Below, in pieces: positions 16,838 through 26,303 of a stretch of 55,004 bases of DNA (positions are counted from its first letter, which is position 1; each line of letters starts with the position of its first letter). Source of the DNA: Bacteroidales bacterium. GTDB taxonomy: Bacteria; Bacteroidota; Bacteroidia; Bacteroidales; UBA4417. The stretch is taken from positions 1 to 55,004 of the forward strand of contig JADJGZ010000027.1 of NCBI GenBank assembly GCA_016707785.1, in the 5' to 3' direction. The notes beneath the pieces were generated by a model. That model did not search any database, was not told the origin of the DNA, and worked only from the letters and a program-made list of their open reading frames with translations. Position numbers and translations under genes: made by a program.

Positions 16838-19837
16838 ATGAGAACATCACCACTTTCACTTCTGTCCCGAAAATATTATTTTGATGACACCCCTTTCATC
16901 AAGTTGATGAGAAAGCGCATCTATCATGTGTTATTGATTGCCAGTAATTATGATTCTTTTATCCTTGAGAGTGATGGTAGGATAGAGGAGCATATTTTCA
17001 ATGAATACGTATCACTGAACCTGCGATATCCTCCGCAGTTCATCCAGGTTCCCAGTGAAGATGAGGCCTTTTCTGCCCTTGCCCGCGAAAATATTGACCT
17101 TGTCATCTGTATGCTCACCCTGGATGAGTTGGATACTTTCGGAATGGCCAAAAAAATCAAGCGGATCTATCCTGAAATCCCCATCGTCGTGCTCACTCCA
17201 TTCTCCCGTGAAGTCTCGCTGAAATTGAATCACGAGGATTTGAGCGTTATCGATTATGTATTCAGCTGGCTTGGAAACCCAGACCTGCTTTTGGCCATTA
17301 TCAAGCTGATTGAGGATAAAATGAATGCAGAGCATGATACCTCAGAAGTGGGCGTTCAAGTCATATTGCTGGTAGAGGACTCAGTGCGTTTTTATTCGAG
17401 CTATCTGCCAAACATCTATAAAATTATTTTCAATCAATCAAATGCCTTCATGACAGAAGGCCTGAATGAGCATCAGCAGATGCTGAGAAGAAGGGGCCGC
17501 CCTAAAATCCTGATGGCTACCAACTATGAAGAAGCTACTGCATTATATGATAAATACAGGCATAACCTGCTTGGGGTCATTTCAGATATCAGCTATAAAA
17601 GAGCAGGCAAGGAAGATCCGGAGGCTGGGTTTAAGTTTTTGAGCCATGTAAGGGATAAAGATGAATTTGTTCCTTTCCTTTTGCAGTCATCTGATACACA
17701 TCTTAAACCAAAAGCCCTGGAGAAAGGGGTGGGCTTCCTCGATAAAAACTCCAAGACTCTTTCCATTGAGTTGAGAAACTTTATGATGGAATATTTTGCT
17801 TTTGGTGATTTTGTATTCATTGACCCGAAAACAAATAAGGAGATTATGCGTGCTCCTGATCTCAAAGCTTTACAGCAACGCATTTTTGAAGTACCAGACT
17901 TTTCACTTGAATACCATATTTTTCGAAATCATCTTTCAAAATGGCTGTATGCCAGGGCTTTATTTCCATTGGCGGAGTTTTTTAAGGATGTCAGACCGGG
18001 AGATTTTCCTGAATTGGAAGATATCCGCAGGTTTATCTTTGATTCCATTGCAGGTTACAGGTTGAATAAGGGCAGGGGTGTGATCGCCCAGTTCAACAGG
18101 GAAAATTTTGATGAATATGTGAGTTTTACCAGGATTGGCGAAGGGTCTATCGGTGGGAAAGCACGTGGATTGGCATTCCTCGATTCCATTATTAAAAAGA
18201 ACCGGCTTTTCGATAGTTTCCCTGATGTAGCTATCAGTATCCCTCAAACGGTGGTTCTTTGTACTGATATCTTCGATGAATTCATGGAAGATAATGACCT
18301 GTATAAAATTGGCTTGTCGAATCTTCCTGATGCTGAAATATTGAACTATTTTGTAAATGCCAGGTTGCCACTGCGACTGCATGATGAACTGGTGGCTTTT
18401 ATTCATGTCGGGAACCGACCCATTGCCGTGAGATCGTCAAGTTTGCTAGAAGATAGCCATTACCAGCCTTTTGCCGGGGTTTATTCAACCTACATGGTGC
18501 CCCAGGTTCCGGATGATGACAGGTTGATGCTTGAATTATTGAGCAATGCCATCAAAAGTGTATATGCCTCGGTCTTTTTCCATGATAGCAAAGCTTATAT
18601 GGCTGCAACCAGCAACCTGATTGATGAAGAGAAGATGGCAATTGTGCTGCAGCAGGTATCCGGGACTCAATACGGAAACCGGTTTTATCCTTCATTTTCA
18701 GGAGTGGCGCGCTCTATTAATTTCTACCCCATTGCCCCTGAAAAAGCAGAAGATGGTATTGCCAGTATTGCTCTTGGATTGGGGAAATATATTGTGGATG
18801 GAGGTGTTTCCCTGAGGTTTTCTCCTCGTTATCCAAAAAAAATATTACAACTTTCAACGCCTGAAATGGCTTTAAGGGAGACACAGAAACATTTCTATGC
18901 CCTTGATCTTACTCCTGATAGTTTCTACACATCTGTTGATGACGGGATCAACCTTATCAAGCTGAAACTGGATGCTGCTGAAGAGAACCAGGCCTTCCGG
19001 AATATGGTTTCTACTTATGATTTCAATAGCCAGATGATGCGTGAGGGAATTATTACTGAAGGAAAGAGGGTGGCTACTTTCGCCAATATCCTGAATCATA
19101 ATTCATTTCCGCTTGCCGAAATCCTTGCTAATTGCCTTGAAATGGGACAGTCAGAGATTGGTAAGCCGATTGAAATTGAATTTGCTGTTGAGCTGAATCG
19201 TCCGGCCGGATTGCCAAAAGTGTTTAATCTTTTACAGGTCAGGCCTATCGTGGATAGTAAGGAAACAGTGGATGCTCACCTGGAAGATATTACCTATAAT
19301 GAAACGATCCTCTATTCGCATGAGGCTCTGGGAAATGGTATTATCACTGGACTAAAGGATGTTGTATATGTCAAGCCCTGCGGTTTCGATCCTGCCCGGA
19401 ATCCGGAAACCGCTTTGCGTGTGGCTGCTTTGAATGAGAAGTTCTCTGCTGAAAAACAGTTTTATGTACTGGTAGGTCCTGGGCGCTGGGGTTCCAGTGA
19501 TCCCTGGTTAGGCATCCCGGTGAAATGGCCCCAGATATCTGCAGCCAGGGTAATTGTTGAATCAGGCCTTGAGAATTACCGCATCGACCCCAGCCAGGGA
19601 ACCCATTTCTTTCAGAACCTGACCTCTTTTAAGGTGGGATATTTTACGATTCATCCCTATATCAATGACGGATTTTTTGATGTGGAATTCCTGAATAAAT
19701 TTCCAGCCATCTATGAAGATGAGTTGGTCCGTCATGTAAGGTTTGACGAAGAAATCCTCGTAATGATCAATGCACGGAATAACCTGGGAGTGGTGATGAA
19801 ACCGGGTTCGGGAGAAAAGGTGGATAACCTGGATTGA
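16838..19837 (+). CDS. Receiver-domain protein with PEP/pyruvate-binding (PpsA N-terminal-like) domain
   Basis: A 999-residue fusion from the chosen start (an in-frame ATG at 16787 would add 17 residues, but a promoter box lies between the two). Residues about 20-150 resemble a receiver without its phosphoacceptor. A second receiver-like domain (about 173-310) keeps the key set: E180-D181 in LLVEDS, D250 in VISDIS, QSS, and K303 in FLDK. The rest is the ATP-grasp part of PEP synthase/pyruvate phosphate dikinase, with GEGSIGGKARGLAFL and RPIAVRSSSLLEDS. The swivelling phosphohistidine domain and the PEP-binding barrel are absent, so it cannot run the full PEP synthase cycle alone. It may be a phosphorylation-controlled ATP-dependent kinase of unknown substrate. 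Confidence 0.85.
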   Translation: MRTSPLSLLSRKYYFDDTPFIKLMRKRIYHVLLIASNYDSFILESDGRIEEHIFNEYVSLNLRYPPQFIQVPSEDEAFSALARENIDLVICMLTLDELDTFGMAKKIKRIYPEIPIVVLTPFSREVSLKLNHEDLSVIDYVFSWLGNPDLLLAIIKLIEDKMNAEHDTSEVGVQVILLVEDSVRFYSSYLPNIYKIIFNQSNAFMTEGLNEHQQMLRRRGRPKILMATNYEEATALYDKYRHNLLGVISDISYKRAGKEDPEAGFKFLSHVRDKDEFVPFLLQSSDTHLKPKALEKGVGFLDKNSKTLSIELRNFMMEYFAFGDFVFIDPKTNKEIMRAPDLKALQQRIFEVPDFSLEYHIFRNHLSKWLYARALFPLAEFFKDVRPGDFPELEDIRRFIFDSIAGYRLNKGRGVIAQFNRENFDEYVSFTRIGEGSIGGKARGLAFLDSIIKKNRLFDSFPDVAISIPQTVVLCTDIFDEFMEDNDLYKIGLSNLPDAEILNYFVNARLPLRLHDELVAFIHVGNRPIAVRSSSLLEDSHYQPFAGVYSTYMVPQVPDDDRLMLELLSNAIKSVYASVFFHDSKAYMAATSNLIDEEKMAIVLQQVSGTQYGNRFYPSFSGVARSINFYPIAPEKAEDGIASIALGLGKYIVDGGVSLRFSPRYPKKILQLSTPEMALRETQKHFYALDLTPDSFYTSVDDGINLIKLKLDAAEENQAFRNMVSTYDFNSQMMREGIITEGKRVATFANILNHNSFPLAEILANCLEMGQSEIGKPIEIEFAVELNRPAGLPKVFNLLQVRPIVDSKETVDAHLEDITYNETILYSHEALGNGIITGLKDVVYVKPCGFDPARNPETALRVAALNEKFSAEKQFYVLVGPGRWGSSDPWLGIPVKWPQISAARVIVESGLENYRIDPSQGTHFFQNLTSFKVGYFTIHPYINDGFFDVEFLNKFPAIYEDELVRHVRFDEEILVMINARNNLGVVMKPGSGEKVDNLD

Positions 19838-19863
19838 TATTTCTGGCAGGCGCTTTCTTTATT

Positions 19864-20940
19864 TTATTCAATGATCATGACACCCTGCGGTTTATGAATC
19901 ATTGCGTCCATACAAAGACAGGAGTGAACGGGAAGTATAGCGATCAGATCTCCCGGCCGTAACTTATTTCCTCCCTCAAGACGAATAATGCCATGTTCCT
20001 GTGAAAGTGAAGAAACATATCCCAAGTTCCCTGAGGTTTCCCATCCATCCTGTGTTAGTTGAACAGCCAGTCCATAAGTCAATACTCCTATTTTTAGATT
20101 CAGGCTTTCTTTTGACAGGTGAACGGCCCCTCCATAGATCACTGCTTCTGCTCTTTCCGGGTGCACAGCTACCACAGGACAGGCCAATGCAAGGGCAATA
20201 TCCGTCAGACTGCATGAACCAAGTTCCGACTGCATCAGGTCATAAAAAACAAAATTTCCCGGCCTGATTTCATCGATTCCCGGATATGGGTCAAATAAAC
20301 TGCAGGAAGGGGTATCGCCTGTTGAGCAGATCATTTCCGGGTAAAAAGGCTGGTACTTTTGCTTGAGACGAAGCATCATTTCCCCGGCCTCTACCTGGAA
20401 TTTCATGATCTCCGCCATGTCTTTCGCAGCATAGGTTTGTCCTGTATGAGTAAGAAATCCCTTAAATACCATCAATGAGTTCTGCCTGGAAGCATCCAGT
20501 ATGGCATCAATGGATATTGAGTCATTCGGATCAACACCGGTTCTGTGATACCCTGTATCGATCTTAATGAAGAAACCTGCCTGGTTAGTCATATGCCCGG
20601 CAAGAACAGCCATCGAATAGGCAGATTCAACGAGTACATTCAGGGAAACAGTAGCAGCCAACCGGTTGATTTCCTCTAATTCCCTCAGGTTAACAGGGAA
20701 TGCAATAGTGATATCATTCCAGCCTTCATCGGCAAAGGAGGTGGCCATCTGCAGGGAAGTTACCGTGATAGCATTCACACCTGCAGCTCTGAACCAGTTC
20801 CCGATTTCTGCCGATTGATGGGTTTTAAAATGGGGCCGGAAGCTGACCTGGTTCATCCGGGCATGATCTGCCATTCTTTGAATATTATTCAGGCAGATAT
20901 TCTTGTTGATGAGTAAGGTTGGTTTTTTTACTGAATCCAT
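19864..20940 (-). CDS. D-threonine aldolase / D-serine dehydratase-like PLP enzyme
   Basis: A 358-residue fold-type III PLP enzyme with an alanine-racemase-like barrel. RPHFKTHQ near the N-terminus carries Lys39, the expected PLP lysine. KIDTGYHRTGV and STGDTPS are conserved barrel motifs. The C-terminal HSCLCMDAM supplies His and Cys residues matching the metal site of the D-threonine aldolase/D-serine dehydratase family. The substrate is a D-amino acid or D-hydroxy amino acid; which one is not visible. It is divergent from the lipoprotein gene at 20997 and convergent with the receiver/PEP gene. Confidence 0.88.
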   Translation of the reverse strand: MDSVKKPTLLINKNICLNNIQRMADHARMNQVSFRPHFKTHQSAEIGNWFRAAGVNAITVTSLQMATSFADEGWNDITIAFPVNLRELEEINRLAATVSLNVLVESAYSMAVLAGHMTNQAGFFIKIDTGYHRTGVDPNDSISIDAILDASRQNSLMVFKGFLTHTGQTYAAKDMAEIMKFQVEAGEMMLRLKQKYQPFYPEMICSTGDTPSCSLFDPYPGIDEIRPGNFVFYDLMQSELGSCSLTDIALALACPVVAVHPERAEAVIYGGAVHLSKESLNLKIGVLTYGLAVQLTQDGWETSGNLGYVSSLSQEHGIIRLEGGNKLRPGDLIAILPVHSCLCMDAMIHKPQGVMIIE

Positions 20941-20969
20941 AAGTGAAGTTTTCCAGGGTGTAAAATTGG

Positions 20970-20977
20970 TACTTTTG
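20970..20977 (+). promoter_or_regulatory. Candidate -7 box TACTTTTG
   Basis: Exact TAnnTTTG match, 20 bases before the lipoprotein ATG at 20997. No good -33 element is visible. It could drive the lipoprotein and M16 peptidase genes together. Confidence 0.4.
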
Positions 20978-20996
20978 TATACTTAAATCCAGAAGT

Positions 20997-21563
20997 ATGA
21001 AAAAAGTTTTAATTATTCCATCAATTCTCCTGTTATCACTGTATTTCACCGCCTGTAACAAACAGCAAAAAACCGGTGAATCTAATGTAACTCAAAGGAT
21101 TCAATATGATGTTTCAATCATAAGTCCTGATCCTGAATTTGACTGGTGGGTCCAGAATATTGAAGGTTCTGGGCGGGAAGCATTTGTAAAAAATCTGCTG
21201 GGAGCAGTGTCAGATGGGTCAGTAAAAGCCTATGATTTCTTTTCATATAAACCTTTAACTTCAGCTGAGATCAAGGATATATTTAAAAGGACGGATACCA
21301 TTGCCCTCGAAAGGCCTGATCCTCCTCATGAACTGGTAGATACTGTGCTTGTTCATGAATTGTCCATCAATGATATCAGCAGAATCCGATTCCTGGAAGA
21401 GTGGAACATGGACAGTAAAACACTGGCCTTTGATAAAAAAGTGGCCGGAATTTGCCCTTTGGTGGAGGTATTCACAGATAGCGGTGAATCCAAAGGATTT
21501 AAACCTTTATTCTGGGTTTTCCTGGATAAAAAGTACCCTGAAGCATTTAAATTAAGCAAGTAA
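20997..21563 (+). CDS. Putative lipoprotein, function unknown
   Basis: A 188-residue protein with a lipoprotein signal: a KK start, a hydrophobic stretch LIIPSILLLSLYF, and lipobox FTAC with Cys20. The mature part is charged and has no motif I can assign; YDFFSYKPLTSAEIKDIF and FKPLFWVFLDKKYPEAFKL are visible segments. It ends 9 bases before the M16 peptidase gene and is likely co-transcribed with it. Placement in the inner or outer membrane cannot be decided from the sequence alone. Confidence 0.75.
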   Translation: MKKVLIIPSILLLSLYFTACNKQQKTGESNVTQRIQYDVSIISPDPEFDWWVQNIEGSGREAFVKNLLGAVSDGSVKAYDFFSYKPLTSAEIKDIFKRTDTIALERPDPPHELVDTVLVHELSINDISRIRFLEEWNMDSKTLAFDKKVAGICPLVEVFTDSGESKGFKPLFWVFLDKKYPEAFKLSK

Positions 21564-21572
21564 ATAAGGAAG

Positions 21573-22808
21573 ATGATAAATGACCCTTACAGGATTCACA
21601 GGTTTGGGAATGGTATACGACTGGTTCACAGGCAAATCAATGGACCGGTTGCCCATTTCGGTGTGATAGTGAATGCAGGTTCACGGGATGAAACCCCGGA
21701 TGAGCAGGGATTAGCTCATTTTATTGAGCATATGATATTTAAAGGGACCCTGAAGAGAAATTCCTTCCAGGTGATTAATAGCCTGGAAAATGTCGGGGCC
21801 GATATGAATGCCTTCACAACCAAGGAAGAAACCTGTGTGTATGCTTCCTTTCTTTCTCAGCATACTTCACGGACCGTAGAGGTGTTATCTGATATCCTTT
21901 TCAATTCAACCTTCCCCGATGAAGAGATGAAGAAGGAAAGATCTGTGATTATTGATGAAATCAACAGCTACAAGGATAATCCATCGGAATGGATCCATGA
22001 TGAATTTGATGAAATTCTGTTCCCCGGGCATCCGCTGGGTATGAATATTCTTGGAACACCGGCAAAACTTAAAAAATATACAAGAACTGACCTGGTTAGT
22101 TTTATAGGGAGAACTTATGCTACTGACAGGATGGTATTGAGTTTCGTTGGAAATGTACCCTTCTCAAAGATCCTGAAATTAACCGAAAAGTACTTCGGAT
22201 CTATGGCTGAACGTTCATTTAGCAGTAGCAGGCAAAGTCCCGGACAATACCTCAGGAGTCACACAACAAGGAAATTCGGCCGTCACCAGGCGCATCTTAT
22301 ATTAGGGAACAGGGCTTATGATTACCTGCATCCTCATCGTATCCAGATGGCCTTACTGAATAATATGCTGGGAGGTCCCTCCATGAATTCAATCCTGAAC
22401 CTGGCTTTACGCGAGAAACATGGTATTGCCTATAACCTGGAATCCAACTATCAGCCACTCTCTGATACCGGTTTGTTTAGTATCTATCTAGGCACAGATG
22501 AAAAAATGATCGAAAAGGCTATTGAGCTGGTGGAAAAGGAACTAAAACTGCTGCGTACAAAACAGCTGGGAACAAACAGGATGAAGATTGCCCGGGAGCA
22601 GTTGAAAGGTCAGCTGGCGATTTCAATGGAGTCCATGCAGAATGAAATGATTACAGCAGGAAAGAGTTTATTGGTCTATAATAAAATTGATACCCTGGAA
22701 GAGATCATCCGAAAACTTGATGCAGTCCAGCCTGTTCAGCTGATGGAAGTAGCCAATAAGGTTTTTGATCCGGATAGCATGAGTCTCCTGGTTTTTAACC
22801 ACCAGTGA
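21573..22808 (+). CDS. M16 family zinc peptidase (pitrilysin/processing peptidase type)
   Basis: A 411-residue M16 peptidase with the inverted zinc motif HFIEH (H49, E52, H53) and a third ligand Glu129 in VIIDEI, 76 residues after H53 as the family requires. GLAHFIEHMIFKGT and NAFTTKEETCVYA are typical of the small, single-unit M16B members related to mitochondrial processing peptidase. The second half (REKHGIAYNLESNYQPLSDTG, then ARE-QLKGQL) is the inactive M16 C-terminal domain. No signal peptide is present, so it should act in the cytoplasm. It follows the lipoprotein gene by 9 bases. Confidence 0.93.
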   Translation: MINDPYRIHRFGNGIRLVHRQINGPVAHFGVIVNAGSRDETPDEQGLAHFIEHMIFKGTLKRNSFQVINSLENVGADMNAFTTKEETCVYASFLSQHTSRTVEVLSDILFNSTFPDEEMKKERSVIIDEINSYKDNPSEWIHDEFDEILFPGHPLGMNILGTPAKLKKYTRTDLVSFIGRTYATDRMVLSFVGNVPFSKILKLTEKYFGSMAERSFSSSRQSPGQYLRSHTTRKFGRHQAHLILGNRAYDYLHPHRIQMALLNNMLGGPSMNSILNLALREKHGIAYNLESNYQPLSDTGLFSIYLGTDEKMIEKAIELVEKELKLLRTKQLGTNRMKIAREQLKGQLAISMESMQNEMITAGKSLLVYNKIDTLEEIIRKLDAVQPVQLMEVANKVFDPDSMSLLVFNHQ

Positions 22809-22817
22809 TCTTGTCAC

Positions 22818-23426
22818 TCAGTCTGACAACTCCCATTTACCTTCTGAGTATTTAATCTTGTCCAGGTATCGGCTAATATCGGCAGCCTGATCATCATTGC
22901 TTTCAATAACCAGATCAGCAACTTCCAGGTAAGGGCCCATCTCTTTTAGGGGTTGATCTTTACTCTTCCTGATCATCAGGATGAATAAACCGGGAATCAC
23001 CAGATCTCTCAGTCCCCGGCTCTCACAAACGATAGGTTCACCTTTCCAGTAGTTTTCAAGAAAGAACCGGAATGCTTCAAGCCGGTGGCTGTCTGTTGAG
23101 CGGATATAGTAGACATTGCGGGCATCGGACTGAATCATCTGAATAGTGTCTTTTTCTCCGGATGTCCGGGTTTCCTCCTCAATACTCCAGGGAGATTCAG
23201 ATTCTTTGTCACCTGAATGATTTCCATGGAAAGATTCTTCTCCGGTTTTGAGGCGGGTAAATTTTAGTCCGATGACAGGATGGAGCGTTGCATGTTTCCT
23301 GATCACAGCACAGGCCAGTGTAGTCTTCCCGGAATGTCTTGTATTCCCTCCAATCAAAAGGATTTCGGGCAAACTGATCAATTCATCAAAGGGTTTTGGA
23401 AGGTGATAATTCTTATGGTTGTTCAT
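22818..23426 (-). CDS. P-loop NTPase resembling MobB
   Basis: A 202-residue protein with the nucleotide-binding loop GGNTRHSGKTTLA (about residues 26-38), similar in position and spacing to MobB, the GTPase that helps attach GMP to molybdopterin. After the loop come an acidic low-similarity insert and CESRGLRDLVIPGLFILMI, which may be the Walker B and base-binding region. The start overlaps the end of the ModE-like gene by 14 bases, which implies coupled translation and supports a molybdenum-cofactor role. The family assignment rests on the loop plus this context; another small P-loop NTPase is possible. Confidence 0.6.
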   Translation of the reverse strand: MNNHKNYHLPKPFDELISLPEILLIGGNTRHSGKTTLACAVIRKHATLHPVIGLKFTRLKTGEESFHGNHSGDKESESPWSIEEETRTSGEKDTIQMIQSDARNVYYIRSTDSHRLEAFRFFLENYWKGEPIVCESRGLRDLVIPGLFILMIRKSKDQPLKEMGPYLEVADLVIESNDDQAADISRYLDKIKYSEGKWELSD

Positions 23427-23784
23427 TCCTTAACTCAGTCAGGAAATGATTGAATTCATCAGTCATGATCCGATCTACCCTTTGATGGAAATGCTGGAAA
23501 GCTTTGATGAGTTTTATACCATCGGCGGTGAGGTGTGTACTGCCACCATCTGCGCCACCCCGGCTGGCTTCAATGATTTTGAATCCTAACTGGCTTTCTA
23601 TTTTCTTTAAATCATTCCAGGTGCGCCGATAGGTGATCCCCAACTCTTCGCAAGCCTGGACAAGGGAGCCGCAGGATTCGATTTTTTCCAGGATCTTCCA
23701 TTTTCCATCTCCCAGGATACCCTCTCCCAGGTCGTTGGATAACCAGATTTTATAGGCAGGTTGAATATTGCTGAATTTCTCCAT
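23413..23784 (-). CDS. ModE-like winged helix-turn-helix regulator
   Basis: DNA-binding protein of the ModE N-terminal (LysR-like wHTH) family, 123 residues from ATG 23784. Motifs GDGKWKILEKIESCGSLVQA, ACEELGITYRRTWNDLKKIE and ADGGSTHLTADGIKLIKAF match ModE-type domains. The C-terminal molybdate-binding MOP domains are absent, as in many short relatives. A TTG start at 23808 is possible in frame, but a -7 box TAACTTTG at 23813-23806 overlaps it, so the ATG is preferred. It overlaps the MobB-like gene by 14 bases; together they look like a molybdenum or tungsten response unit. Confidence 0.83.
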   Translation of the reverse strand: MEKFSNIQPAYKIWLSNDLGEGILGDGKWKILEKIESCGSLVQACEELGITYRRTWNDLKKIESQLGFKIIEASRGGADGGSTHLTADGIKLIKAFQHFHQRVDRIMTDEFNHFLTELRNEQP

Positions 23785-23805
23785 GATTTGAAAACTTATT
23801 GGTTT

Positions 23806-23813
23806 CAAAGTTA
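23806..23813 (-). promoter_or_regulatory. Candidate -7 box TAACTTTG for the ModE-like gene
   Basis: On the minus strand TAACTTTG fits TAnnTTTG and lies 22 bases before the ATG at 23784. A TTTG at 23833-23830 is only 16 bases upstream, shorter than usual, so the -33 element is doubtful. Confidence 0.4.
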
Positions 23814-24155
23814 CGATTCAGTTGAAATTCAAATAGCTCAATTGAAAAATATTCCAAAGAAAATTTAAATTGTTGAATTGGTGCAGGCACAACTCTTCGC
23901 AAAGGGATGATTGTCATCATTAATAGCAAAATAAGGATTGAATTCGGGTAATTTTTTGTATATTTAGCTTTAGTTTTTCTGATAAGGGCGGTTGTATATA
24001 TATGGTTTTGAATGCACTCTGGGAATTGTATACTTCTGCAGAATAGGTTTGCGAATGATCTTATACGGAACAAGCTCAGCATAATTATCTAATCAAAAGT
24101 TTAAAAATGAATAGATACCGATGTTTTAATTGCAAACCTTAGAAAATACTGCTCC
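23814..24155. other. AT-rich intergenic region
   Basis: About 340 bases between the divergent ModE-like and lipoprotein-metalloprotease genes. A minus-strand open frame here (to 24082) overlaps the ModE start in another frame, has no family resemblance and is treated as chance. I see no RNA gene or clear operator. Confidence 0.5.
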
Positions 24156-26248
24156 ATGAAAAAAGAAATTCAGCTCGTTGAAATCTCAATGTCGCTAATT
24201 ATAGCGTTTGTGATATTAGTCTTTTTTTCTGCCTGCCAGAAAGATGATTCTTCTAACCCTGAGCCAGTTAATGTAAAACTCATTGGAAGTGGAACAGTTG
24301 GCCCCACTGGGGAGTCATTAATGCTGAAGATGTTGTATTGGAGATACCAAAATCCTGTTTTACTTCAGAACAGGAAATCAAGGTTTACCAATCTGATGAG
24401 CAAACTGCCTTTGGAGCGGAAAGTGTATCAGGGCAATTTTACATTAAAGGATTACCCGATACCTATTCAAAACCACTCAGGATCAGTATTAAATACTCGG
24501 GTTCTCTCGCCAATGAAAGTTATATTGCATTTGGCGACTACTACTATTGCCATTCCCCTGTGGATACCATCCAACTGTATAAAATGCTTCCGGCAGAGGA
24601 TTCATCCGGATACCTTGTATCATACATTTCTCCTGTTGTTGGAGGGAAAGCCAATACGCCACGTTACCAGGGAGTATGGGGATTACCGGTTTGCTTGATT
24701 TCAAATTATTATACATACACAACCAACCATTTCCAAATACGGTTCCCATTTCAGTACTCTGGTGTTCAAGGCGTGGAAGAAATTGGTGATGGGTTGGAAG
24801 GTGCGTTTGACAGCCTGACAAAATGGACGTTTCGTAATAGCAGGACTAAATATCCAATCGAGGTTACTATCATGAATTTGCCACCCAAAGTCTATGGACA
24901 AGGAGGCAGAGAAGCCCCATATGGAGTGAATGACGGGGTCATTCAGATTAATTCTGGTATTATGAACAACCATGAACTATGCCGGACCATAGGTGCTCAC
25001 GAGTATTTCCACCTTGTGTTGGGATATTACTCAGAGAGTCATGATTACGACTGGCCACAGGATGCCTGTTGCACATGGTTTGAATCCTACTTTGCAAATA
25101 ATCCTTCTACTTATCTTTCACCCACACGTGCTGGTAGGGAAGGAGCGCCATTCGACGGACTTCAGGCGGGTATAGTATCTTTCGGTGCAGATGAACATGG
25201 GTATGGAGCTTCTTCTGTTATAAAATATATCGCTAAAACCTGGGGTATTGATGCGATCAGGATGATCTGGGAAGCCGAGTATTCCCAGGGACAGACCCCC
25301 TGCAACGGCATGAGGCAGCAAACTGCCTTGTATACAGAATGGTGGGGTGATTTTCTCAATGAATACTTTCTTGGAAATATTTATTCAGATATGGGTCCTC
25401 AATGGGCCAGCGTAAACTCTGGAACCACTCTCCGTACCGAAACAGATACTGTATTTTCATTTAAAAAATCTTTCCCTGATCTTTCAGGTTATATTTACCG
25501 TGTTGAATTGGAATATACTGGTTTCAAGGAAGAATCATCCCTTCAGTTAGCCCTTTCAGGTGCAGGTTCCGGGATGTATGTCTACAGCCTGACAGGGTCA
25601 AATCTTACCCTTCTGGGCAGTTCAAGGTACAGCTATACCATCAATGGGCTTAAGGAACTTCAAACCAGCGGGGCTAAAATCTATATCCTTATTTATAATG
25701 ACCATAGCAATCCACCCAATTACCTTGGGTCATCCGATATCACTCTTTCCGGAAAAGTATCCAATTCGATGCCTCCTGACTTTACCTCAGCTTATGTTCG
25801 TATTGATTGCCGTACATCATATACCTGGGTATGTCCGGGATCCACTTATGATCAAGAGGATGGATTCTCCCTGTATTCTCATACGATGAATGGATCATTT
25901 ACTGGAAATGTGTTCACCGGCAGTTATGATGACCAGAATTATTCCGATAGTGTGACCATTACTTTAGATCCGGTTTTACAAAGAATCGTAAGCATGAACA
26001 TCCGTTTTCATCTGACACAACCCAATGGAGATTATTTAGATAAAACAGCCACTTGCAGTAATATCCCTTATTATACTTCAGGAGGAAACGGTATTACTTA
26101 TTATAGTATCAACGGGATAGAAACCTGCAACAGAATTGATGAGTTGACTGGAATAGGAACCTTCCAGGGGTGTACCCGTACATTGAATAATTACTGGTGT
26201 ACAACGGATGGACTTGATAATCTCATTGAAGTTAAATTTATGAAATAG
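24156..26248 (+). CDS. Lipoprotein with HExxH metalloprotease-like domain (frameshifted)
   Basis: About 697 residues if one frameshift is repaired. The first frame (from 24156) gives a lipoprotein signal with lipobox FSAC, then IGSGTVGPTG. The second frame (read through 26248) continues GVINAEDVVLEIPKSCFTSE. Adding one G to the GGGG run at 24309-24312 joins them as GPTGGVINAEDVVLEIP, a pattern seen in ZU5-like surface domains. The larger part has AHEYFHLVLGYY, an HExxH zinc motif, at about 24995. The C-terminal part is beta-rich and unassigned. As printed the gene is broken, and an automatic pipeline would call it a pseudogene; a lost base in the sequence is the likelier cause. Confidence 0.75.
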
Positions 26249-26303
26249 TACTTCAGAGTTTATTGTTGAGCTGATCTTCAAAATAAAATTGTTCGAAAGA
26301 GGT

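Noticed and set aside
23750..24082. Minus-strand open frame of 110 codons upstream of the ModE-like gene
   Set aside because: Overlaps the regulator in another frame, is AT-driven in composition, covers the candidate promoter and has no recognisable features.
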